A DNA stretch of 9,828 nt. Source: CAZEBW01 sp964510205 (lineage in GTDB: Bacteria > Chloroflexota > Anaerolineae > VGOG01). The notes below the pieces were generated by a model. That model did not search any database. It was not told where the DNA came from and was given only the letters and a program-made list of their open reading frames with translations. The translations under genes and the position numbers were made by a program. The stretch lies in assembly GCA_964510205.1 (NCBI GenBank), contig CAZEBW010000109.1, positions 1 through 9,828 on the forward strand, written 5' to 3'. This document shows positions 1 through 4,974 of this stretch, piece after piece. Each line of letters opens with the position of its first letter. The stretch's first letter is position 1.

Positions 1-117
1 GAAGTGAAAACGGCGCGATCCCCAATTCGCTGGCGGGAGATTGCGGCAATCCAGGAGATTGCTTCGGCAAAAAGACGCCTCGCAATGACACAGCCGGAGT
101 TTGTTTCTTAGTAGCCG
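1..117. repeat. Dispersed repeat, copy A (cut by window edge)
   Basis: This stretch is about 90% identical by eye to 6829-6950, in the same orientation, including GCGCGATCCCCAATTCGCTG and the end CGCAATGACACAGCCG. The right terminal inverted repeat CCTCGCAATGACA ends at 90, and similarity continues to about 117 (TTGTTTCTTAGTAG). The left part of the element lies outside the window. It carries no gene; the open frames through it are fortuitous. Confidence 0.85.
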
Positions 118-155
118 CAGGCGAAGTAAGCCCCACCCCTTGCCTCCCCAGTCGC

Positions 156-187
156 AAAAAGCCCCCAGCGCGGAGGCCGGGGGCTTT
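156..187 (-). terminator. Intrinsic terminator of the signalling cluster
   Basis: GCCCCC (161-166) pairs with GGGGGC (179-184), extended outward by A-T pairs. Read on the minus strand the GC stem is followed by TTTTTG, the form of a rho-independent terminator. It lies about 320 bp beyond the end of the GspE-like gene, the last gene transcribed leftward. The plus-strand side has only TTT, so it could be weakly bidirectional. Confidence 0.7.
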
Positions 188-196
188 CGAAATGGA

Positions 197-297
197 TGTG
201 GCTAAAACTTGTGGTAGTGACGACGTGCCAAATTGGTTTGGCCTTAGTCGTTCCAAGCAACTGAAGTCGCTACTACCTTCCACAGATTTTAGCCACA
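197..297. repeat. 101-bp multi-hairpin palindromic element
   Basis: The ends form an 18-bp imperfect inverted repeat (197-214 with 280-297, 16 of 18 matching): TGTGGCTAAAA and TTTTAGCCACA pair perfectly, then two mismatched positions, then TGTGG with CCACA. Inside are two further stems. Arm 1 pairs ACGAC (220-224) with GTCGT (247-251) and GCCAAA (227-232) with TTTGGC (237-242). Arm 2 lies at about 256-271 and closes fully only on the minus strand, with a G-U pair. The result would be a three-way junction. It may be a REP or MITE-type element or a structured RNA; no coding content is seen. Confidence 0.6.
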
Positions 298-319
298 CTC
301 TTTTGAAATGGGTTGGTAG

Positions 320-340
320 GGGCAGGTCTTGCGCCTGCCC
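320..340. repeat. Short palindrome
   Basis: GGGCAGG (320-326) pairs with CCTGCCC (334-340) around a 7-nt loop. It has no T-tract on either side, so it is not a typical terminator. It belongs to the cluster of unrelated palindromes filling the gene-free region 1-506. Confidence 0.6.
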
Positions 341-397
341 AGGGCGACCGCAAGAGACCACCTCTGCAAGCCGGATTTGGGTGCGTTTCATCTCGGT

Positions 398-476
398 TGT
401 AGGACGGATTGGTAATCCGTCAATTCGTCGGAATACCATTCCGACCAACAATACCAGCCAACTCACTTGGAACACA
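398..476. repeat. 79-bp two-hairpin dispersed repeat, copy 1
   Basis: It matches 4815-4893 over 79 bp without gaps, with 8 differences that are all transitions. It contains two consecutive hairpins, each with an 8-bp stem and a 3-nt loop: GACGGATTGGTAATCCGTC (403-421) and GTCGGAATACCATTCCGAC (427-445). It ends about 30 bp from the stop codon of the GspE-like gene, within its 3' untranslated region. Confidence 0.85.
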
Positions 477-506
477 CCCACCGGATTTGAACTCACCAGA
501 ATCGGA

Positions 507-2033
507 TCAGTAAAACACGTTGCGCAGCACTTCGCGAGGCGTGGTGATGCCCTCTTTCACCTTCTGCATTGCGGCGTGCTGCAAGGTCGTCATCCCCTGT
601 TCGACAGCCTGATCTTTGATCTCTTTGCCGCTGGCGCCCTCTATCAACATGCGCTTGATCTCTCCACTGAGCACCAACAGTTCGAAAACGCCGGTGCGGC
701 CCAGGTAGCCAGTATGGGCACAGAGCTTGCAGCCTGTCCCGTAGAGGAATTGGGTTCGCGCCTCGCCCATCTCCTGTTCGTAGGCCCGTTGTTCCTCTTC
801 GGGCGCCTCGCGCAGAGAGGAGCAGTGGGGACAAACGCGCCGCACTAAGCGCTGATTGACGACACCAGTCACCGCTGAGCTAACCAGGAAGGGCTCGACG
901 CCTAAATCAGTCAGGCGGAAGAGCGTGCCCGTGGCCGTGTTTGCGTGGGCCGATGACAGCACCAATGATCCCGACAAGGCTGCCTGGGAGACCTCTCTCG
1001 CTGTCTCCGCGTCGCGAACCGCGCCCACCAGGATGACGTCTGGATCCAAGCGGTAGATGACTTGCACGCCGCCGGCGAAGGTGAGGTCAATTTGGGGGTC
1101 TACCTGGATTTGCTTTACGTCGTCGAACTGGTGCTCCACCGGGTCCTCGATGGTAACGACATTGTGCTCTTCGGTATTCAACTCGGTGATGGAAGCATAG
1201 AGGGTCGTCGTTCTGCCCGAGTTCGACGGTCCGCTGACCAAGATCAGGCCCGTGAGAGACTGAAGTAAGTCTCGATAGAGGGTAAGGGATTCGGAGGAAA
1301 AGCCTAGCTCGGAGAGCTCCATGACCGATATGGCCTGTTCCACGATGTGCAGCACAGCTACCTCTCCCCGCGATGTGTTGACCGTGGCGGCGCGGACGTT
1401 CACCTCCCGGCCGCCATCTTCTACCGAGGCGCTGAACTGACCGTCCTGCGGCCTTCTTCGCTCAGTTATGTCCATTTTGGCCAAAACTTTCAACCTGGAA
1501 AGCAAAGGGACATGCACTCTCAGTGGCAGGAAGAGTCTATTGTGCAAGAGACCATCAATGCGGTAGCGGATACGCAAGCCGTCCTGCTGCGGCTCGATGT
1601 GGATGTCGGACGCCCTGTCTTCCACGGCCCCAGCGATGAGTAAGTCCATGATGCGGGCGACGGGGACTCGGGCGGAATCGGCCGAGGAGAGCCGCTCGAT
1701 TTGCCTCTCGATGTCGCTCTTGGCTCGGTAGTGCAGGTTGATAGCTTCCTGTATGTCCATTGAGGCGGCGCGCAAGGGCCGTATCGGCATCCGGATATGA
1801 TTCTGAATTTCATCAATGGTGTACAGGTTCTCGGGCTGGCTCATGGCCACGATCAGGTAATTGCCCTCAATGCGAAGAGGTATCACGCTGTACTTTTTGG
1901 CTATCCCCTCGGGAATCAAGCTCAAGGCCTCAGGTTGGACTTGTCTTGGCCCAAGATCAACGAGGGGACGGCTGGCTCCGCGCTCAGCCTTCTCGGCGTT
2001 ATCCACTCTCGGAATGCTGGCCTTCTCGTTCAC
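507..2033 (-). CDS. GspE/PilB-like secretion ATPase homologue, probably catalytically inactive
   Basis: The 508-residue protein is a homologue of the GspE/PilB/MshE hexameric motors of type II secretion and type IV pili. Seen in order: a T2SSE-N-like domain (about 35-105), the Asp-box region ASDIHIEP (141-148) with RIRYRIDG (154-161), the His-box region with H363, and a tetracysteine zinc motif (C401, C404, C435, C438). The two nucleotide-hydrolysis motifs are altered. The Walker A segment reads GPSNSGRTTT, with Arg274 for the invariant lysine. The Walker B segment reads DPDVILVGAVRD, with Ala338 for the family's catalytic glutamate. I infer a pseudo-ATPase that binds nucleotide weakly or acts as a scaffold or partner subunit. 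The GTG start at 2033 is chosen for its strong Shine-Dalgarno sequence; the longer frame to 2129 would overlap the preceding kinase gene. It is last in the signalling cluster, with no pilus or secretion genes nearby. Confidence 0.88.
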   Translation of the reverse strand: MNEKASIPRVDNAEKAERGASRPLVDLGPRQVQPEALSLIPEGIAKKYSVIPLRIEGNYLIVAMSQPENLYTIDEIQNHIRMPIRPLRAASMDIQEAINLHYRAKSDIERQIERLSSADSARVPVARIMDLLIAGAVEDRASDIHIEPQQDGLRIRYRIDGLLHNRLFLPLRVHVPLLSRLKVLAKMDITERRRPQDGQFSASVEDGGREVNVRAATVNTSRGEVAVLHIVEQAISVMELSELGFSSESLTLYRDLLQSLTGLILVSGPSNSGRTTTLYASITELNTEEHNVVTIEDPVEHQFDDVKQIQVDPQIDLTFAGGVQVIYRLDPDVILVGAVRDAETAREVSQAALSGSLVLSSAHANTATGTLFRLTDLGVEPFLVSSAVTGVVNQRLVRRVCPHCSSLREAPEEEQRAYEQEMGEARTQFLYGTGCKLCAHTGYLGRTGVFELLVLSGEIKRMLIEGASGKEIKDQAVEQGMTTLQHAAMQKVKEGITTPREVLRNVFY

Positions 2034-2040
2034 GTTTTTT

Positions 2041-2049
2041 CTCTTCCTT
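2041..2049 (-). promoter_or_regulatory. Ribosome binding site fixing the GTG start of the GspE-like gene
   Basis: AAGGAAGAG on the minus strand lies 7 nt upstream of the GTG at 2033. No comparable site precedes the upstream in-frame start at 2129, so the GTG is preferred. Confidence 0.7.
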
Positions 2050-2094
2050 AGATGCAGCGCACTTTGGCGGGAAAAGCGCGTTGCGCCCTGGTTC

Positions 2095-2763
2095 TCACAG
2101 CGGCAGCCTGACCACGAACATCGCCCCATCCCTGCCCAGGCGACTTATCCCCAAGGTTCCCCCGTGGCCCTCCACCAGCATCTTGCTCACCGCCATGCCC
2201 AGGCCGCTGCCGCCGGTCGAAGCGAGGGGCGTGGCGGCCATTGCCAGATTCTCCTCGGGGATGAGAAGGCTGACAGACCCGAAAGTGATTTCTGCATGGC
2301 CGTCTTGCTCGCGGGCGGCGATCTGGAGCTTGCCACCCTTGGGCGCCCCTTCGGCAATCCTCAGAATGATGTTGGTGAAGGCCCGCTGCAGTTGGACGGC
2401 ATCCGCCATCACAGGCGGCAAATCATCATCCAGGCTGACGGCCATCTTCCAACGGTCTGGCAGAGAGGCTTCGGACAGCGCTTCCGCAACGACCTTCTCG
2501 ATGTCGGTCTGACGGAGCGCAGGCTCCTTCGACAGAGCGAAATCCATCAGGTCGGCGACCATCCTGTTTGCGTTGGCCATCTCCCTTCCCATGATCCGAA
2601 GGTGCTTCTGCACTTTTGGATCGCCGCGGCCCAGCTTCAGGTCCAGGTAGTAGATGGAGTTCTTCATCACCCCCAGCTTGTTCCTGATGTCGTGCCCCAC
2701 GGTCCTTATCGTCTGTCGCACAGCGGGCGACATGTCGGGGCGGATAGGTTGGTCGGACTCCAT
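2095..2763 (-). CDS. Truncated histidine kinase paralogue with degenerate ATP-binding domain
   Basis: The 222-residue protein has no sensor or membrane segment. A dimerisation helix carries the H-box VGHDIRN (His24), followed by an HATPase-like domain. It aligns along its length with the C-terminal half of the kinase at 3359-4714: KNSIYYLDLKLG against KNSTYYVNMKLG, DLPPVMAD against ALPPLMAD, and both end VVRLP. The kinase motifs have decayed. The N-box reads NIILRIAEG, with Arg135 where the Mg-coordinating asparagine belongs. The DxGxG box is replaced by FGSVSLLIP, and the F-box PLFTT by PLAST. Only the G2 glycines (GGSGLGMAVS, 184-193) remain. Autophosphorylation is unlikely. The retained HDxRN motif would allow it to receive phosphate as a Spo0B-like intermediate, to act as a phosphatase, or to heterodimerise with the active kinase. 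It starts at ATG 2763, with AGAGG about 10 nt upstream, 41 bp after the receiver gene. Confidence 0.87.
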   Translation of the reverse strand: MESDQPIRPDMSPAVRQTIRTVGHDIRNKLGVMKNSIYYLDLKLGRGDPKVQKHLRIMGREMANANRMVADLMDFALSKEPALRQTDIEKVVAEALSEASLPDRWKMAVSLDDDLPPVMADAVQLQRAFTNIILRIAEGAPKGGKLQIAAREQDGHAEITFGSVSLLIPEENLAMAATPLASTGGSGLGMAVSKMLVEGHGGTLGISRLGRDGAMFVVRLPL

Positions 2764-2804
2764 AGTTTTTCGCCTCTCTGACGGTTTTCGCCGCTGGTTG
2801 ACGT

Positions 2805-3188
2805 CTACCAGGGCGCTGGCCTGTCTTCCTGCATCCCCTGGATGAGGCCGATCATTTTCCCGATGTCGAGTGGCTTGTGAATCACACTGTACGCCCCTGC
2901 GCGCATGGCCTCCCTGAGGCGATCGTCAACGGCGTAGGCCGTCATCATCACCACAACCGCTTCTGGATGGATCTTCCTGATCTCCTTGAAAGTATCTATC
3001 CCATCCATGCCTGGCATTTTGACGTCCGTGAAAATGGCGTCGAAGGTCCTCTCCTTGACCTTCTCGATGGCTTCATAGCCATCCACGGCGATTGCAGTCT
3101 GGTAGCCAATGTCCTCCAGAATGTCCAATAGCGTTTCGCACATGCCCACTTCGTCGTCCACTATCAAGATGCTGACCTTATCGGCCAT
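2805..3188 (-). CDS. Stand-alone CheY-like response regulator receiver
   Basis: The 127-residue protein is a single receiver domain without an output domain. All phosphorylation residues are present: acidic pair Asp11-Asp12 (LIVDDE), phospho-acceptor Asp55 (FTDVKMPGMDG), Thr83 (MMTAYA) and Lys105 (HKP). The usual aromatic switch position three residues before Lys105 holds Val. ATG 3188 is chosen over the ATG at 3200 because GGAGAG lies immediately upstream of it. The start overlaps the end of the HTH gene by 11 bp, so the two are probably translationally coupled. The likely phosphodonor is the PAS kinase upstream, with the degenerate kinase downstream as a possible partner. Its output route is unknown; the neighbouring HTH protein or the GspE-like protein are candidates. 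Confidence 0.93.
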   Translation of the reverse strand: MADKVSILIVDDEVGMCETLLDILEDIGYQTAIAVDGYEAIEKVKERTFDAIFTDVKMPGMDGIDTFKEIRKIHPEAVVVMMTAYAVDDRLREAMRAGAYSVIHKPLDIGKMIGLIQGMQEDRPAPW

Positions 3189-3402
3189 GGTTCTCTCCAT
3201 TCGGGGACGTCGTCGCTGACGAACGCCCTCGGCTTCTCTCCAAGTATTCGTTTAACATGGCCAGGCTATAGCGGCGGTGGCCGCCGGGCGTGCGGAAAGG
3301 CACCAACTGCCCCTCTCTGTCCATTCTGTTGAGGGTGGCCAAGCTGATGCTCAGGTACTCAGCGGCTTCCCTGGCTGTGAGCAGACGCTTTCTGCGCCCC
3401 AT
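3178..3402 (-). CDS. Small MerR/excisionase-type helix-turn-helix DNA-binding protein
   Basis: The 74-residue protein is essentially one winged HTH of the MerR/excisionase (HTH_17, BldC-like) type. LLTAREAAEYLSISLATLNR (7-26) forms the helix-turn-helix, and RTPGGHRRYSL (37-47) is the typical wing and following helix. A short basic, Ser/Thr-rich tail follows. ATG 3402 has GGGAG 8 nt upstream. The gene overlaps the 3' end of the sensor kinase gene by 44 bp and the receiver gene by 11 bp, so all three should be translated together. I infer that it supplies the DNA-binding function the receiver lacks, as a split response regulator, or is the cluster's local regulator. Proteins of this size and fold also serve as phage excisionases, but nothing else phage-like is present. 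Confidence 0.85.
   Translation of the reverse strand: MGRRKRLLTAREAAEYLSISLATLNRMDREGQLVPFRTPGGHRRYSLAMLNEYLERSRGRSSATTSPNGENHGR
3193..3198 (-). promoter_or_regulatory. Ribosome binding site deciding the receiver start
   Basis: GGAGAG on the minus strand ends 4 nt before ATG 3188. It lies inside the 3' part of the HTH gene and supports starting the receiver at MADK rather than at the ATG 12 bp upstream. Confidence 0.6.
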
Positions 3403-4714
3403 CTACAATGCTCCCGGATTGGCTTCCGTTAGCTGACACAGGCAATCTGACAACGAAGGTGGCCCCTTTTCCTACTTCGCTTTCCACCTCGATGCTGCCC
3501 CCATGAGCTTCGACAATCCTCTTGCTGACTGCTAACCCCAAGCCGATTCCTTTGGTCTTGGTGGTAAACAGCGGCTCGAAGATCTTTTCTAGGTTCTCCT
3601 CTGAAATTCCGCTGCCTTCGTCTTTGAATTCTGCGGCCACGAACCCATTCTCCACCCTGGTGGAGATGTCCAATCTCCCTCCCTCGTGCGCGCCCATCGA
3701 ATCCGCCCTGCCTGTTTCGCGCCCGGTCGAGGGAAGCGCAGCCGAAGGTCTTGGCGAAGTCATGGCCTGCACAGCGTTCGAGATCAGGTTGATGAAGACT
3801 TGTTCTATCTGGCTCAAATCGGCCATCAGCGGAGGCAGCGCGTCTCCTAAGTGGGTGCTCACTGTCACTGTGTCTGGCATCGGCGTGCGCGAGAGAGCTT
3901 GCTGCACTAAGGCGTTGATTTGGATGCTCTGTAGAGTCAGCTTCTGATCTCGGGCGAAGTTCATCAGGTTGGTGATGATCTTGTTCGATCTTGAGATTTC
4001 GTTTTCTATGATTTCGAGGTGTTTTCTCACCTTCTCCTCGGCATGGCCGAGCTTCATATTGACGTAGTAGGTGGAGTTCTTGATGATGCCCAGGGGGTTG
4101 CGCAGCTCGTGGGCTATGCTTGCTCCTAGCTGGCCTATGGTGGCCAGTCTCTCCGTCCGAAGCAGTCGCTGCTGAGCGTCTTGGAGTTCCTGGGTGCGTT
4201 CCTCCACCATTTCTTCCAACCGCTCTGAGTATTCCTTGAGCGCCTCCTCCGCCTGCTTGCGCTCGGTGATGTCTTGCACGACGACGACCGTAAAACCATC
4301 TGTGGCTTCCTTTCCCCAATCCTTCCACGGTTCGACCTGGACGCGGACGTAGCGTTTCAGGGCTTCGTCGTAGGCTTCGCATTGGGCGGCCTGCCCCCGC
4401 AGTGTGCCTTCCCAGGCCTCGTCCCAGAAGGAGCTGAGATAGCAAGAAGGGTCCGCGCAGCCGGGGTGGAGGAGCTCGTGGAACGCCCGGCCCTTCACTT
4501 CCGTCACCCGTGCCAGGCCCCAGGTCTCCACCGTCCGGTTGGCCCGCGTGATGCGGCCTTGCTTGTCTACCAGACACACGAGCTCGGAGAGCGCATCAAT
4601 GGTGAACTCCCATTCCTGCTTGATTTGCTCGATCTTCCTCAGGAGCTTTTTGAGTTCGCCCTCCGCTTCCGCTCCGCGATGCTGCTTAAGCTGATTCAAA
4701 TCGTGCGAAAACAT
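3359..4714 (-). CDS. PAS-domain sensor histidine kinase
   Basis: The 451-residue cytosolic kinase has no membrane segment. Domains in order: an N-terminal helix, a PAS domain (about 35-150, ending VVVVQDITERK), a coiled coil (about 150-195), a HisKA domain with the H-box SIAHELRNPLG (His202), and an HATPase_c domain. The ATP-binding motifs are intact: N-box NLISNAVQAM (309-318), G1 DEGSGIS (365-371), F-box EPLFTT and G2 GIGLGLAVS. A Pro/Ser/Gly-rich insertion of about 25 residues (319-346) follows the N-box. The PAS domain carries Cys86, Cys91 and Cys112, the first two in HPGCADPSC. ATG 4714 (GGGG about 7 nt upstream) is preferred to the TTG at 4726, which abuts the -10 element. A 25-residue tail beyond VVRLP overlaps the HTH gene by 44 bp. 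It is first in the cluster and probably phosphorylates the receiver. Confidence 0.93.
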   Translation of the reverse strand: MFSHDLNQLKQHRGAEAEGELKKLLRKIEQIKQEWEFTIDALSELVCLVDKQGRITRANRTVETWGLARVTEVKGRAFHELLHPGCADPSCYLSSFWDEAWEGTLRGQAAQCEAYDEALKRYVRVQVEPWKDWGKEATDGFTVVVVQDITERKQAEEALKEYSERLEEMVEERTQELQDAQQRLLRTERLATIGQLGASIAHELRNPLGIIKNSTYYVNMKLGHAEEKVRKHLEIIENEISRSNKIITNLMNFARDQKLTLQSIQINALVQQALSRTPMPDTVTVSTHLGDALPPLMADLSQIEQVFINLISNAVQAMTSPRPSAALPSTGRETGRADSMGAHEGGRLDISTRVENGFVAAEFKDEGSGISEENLEKIFEPLFTTKTKGIGLGLAVSKRIVEAHGGSIEVESEVGKGATFVVRLPVSANGSQSGSIVDGAQKASAHSQGSR

Positions 4715-4730
4715 ATCAGACCCCAATTGA

Positions 4731-4736
4731 AGTATA
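4731..4736 (-). promoter_or_regulatory. Candidate -10 element of the signalling cluster
   Basis: TATACT on the minus strand lies 16 nt upstream of the kinase start codon, implying a very short leader. No good -35 hexamer stands at 17 bp; instead the phased TTCACC units begin just upstream, as in activator-dependent promoters. Confidence 0.35.
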
Positions 4737-4756
4737 ACACACCCTACCCGGTCTAC

Positions 4757-4800
4757 GGGTGAAGCTGGGGTGAATTTTGCATGAAATCTGGGTGAAAAGC
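4757..4800 (-). promoter_or_regulatory. Four 11-bp-phased direct repeats (OmpR/PhoB-type operator candidate)
   Basis: On the plus strand, units beginning at 4757, 4768, 4779 and 4790 read GGGTGAA, GGGTGAA, GCATGAA and GGGTGAA, each followed by 4 variable bases. On the transcribed strand this is TTCACCC repeated every 11 bp, exactly one helical turn. OmpR/PhoB-family regulators bind direct repeats with this 7+4 layout, and the Streptomyces PhoP unit is known as GTTCACC. The array ends 20 bp upstream of the candidate -10 of the kinase gene. The binding protein is not encoded in the window: the receiver here has no winged-helix output domain. Confidence 0.6.
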
Positions 4801-4814
4801 GGGGCGGTCCGCAC

Positions 4815-4893
4815 TGTAGGACGGATTGGCAATCCGTCAGTTCGTCGGAGTACCACTCCGACCAACAATGCCAGCCAACTCACTCAAAACACA
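4815..4893. repeat. 79-bp two-hairpin dispersed repeat, copy 2
   Basis: This copy pairs with 398-476 over 79 bp without gaps. Its hairpins are GACGGATTGGCAATCCGTC (4820-4838) and GTCGGAGTACCACTCCGAC (4844-4862). In the second stem an A-T pair of copy 1 (433 with 439) is G-C here (4850 with 4856), so pairing is preserved. It sits between the terminator of the transporter gene and the kinase operator. Confidence 0.85.
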
Positions 4894-4900
4894 GCCCCAA

Positions 4901-4928
4901 ACAAAAAGCCGAGGCGTCAAACCTCGGC
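4901..4928 (-). terminator. Intrinsic terminator of the lepB-transporter operon
   Basis: GCCGAGG (4908-4914) pairs perfectly with CCTCGGC (4922-4928) around a 7-nt loop. On the minus strand the stem is followed by TTTTTGT, a good rho-independent terminator. It lies 46 bp after the stop codon of the AI-2E-family gene and separates it from the signalling cluster. Confidence 0.88.
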
Positions 4929-4974
4929 TTCGCTATTCGCCTGCCTGTCCGCAGGCCGGCCTGCGGCGCGGCTG

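Noticed and set aside
192..848. 218-codon plus-strand frame and its relative at 4777-5091, both containing GRIGNPS
   Set aside because: The shared peptide comes from the 79-bp palindromic repeat read as protein; the rest is antisense to the GspE-like or the AI-2E-family gene.
507..2033. Functional type II secretion or type IV pilus motor
   Set aside because: The Walker A lysine and Walker B glutamate are both replaced, and no pilin, PilC, PilM or secretin gene is in the window.
2034..2129. Upstream extension of the GspE-like protein by 32 residues
   Set aside because: It would overlap the kinase gene end, is Arg/Cys-rich and unlike the family, and lacks the strong ribosome binding site present before GTG 2033.
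1861..2781. Long plus-strand open frame (306 codons) opposite the short kinase and the GspE-like gene
   Set aside because: It is antisense to two recognisable proteins, has no family resemblance, and is explained by the GC-rich codon pattern of the genes on the other strand.
3178..3402. The HTH protein as a phage excisionase
   Set aside because: There is no integrase, attachment site or other phage gene; it is embedded and overlapping in a signalling cluster.
3429..4577. 382-codon minus-strand frame inside the PAS kinase gene
   Set aside because: It is a shifted frame of the kinase gene; its translation is Arg/Gly/His-rich with no domain, while the kinase frame has all expected motifs.
4757..4800. 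The phased repeats as origin iterons or a CRISPR array
   Set aside because: The units are only 7+4 bp with no spacers of CRISPR size, and no replication or cas genes are present; the promoter context fits an operator.
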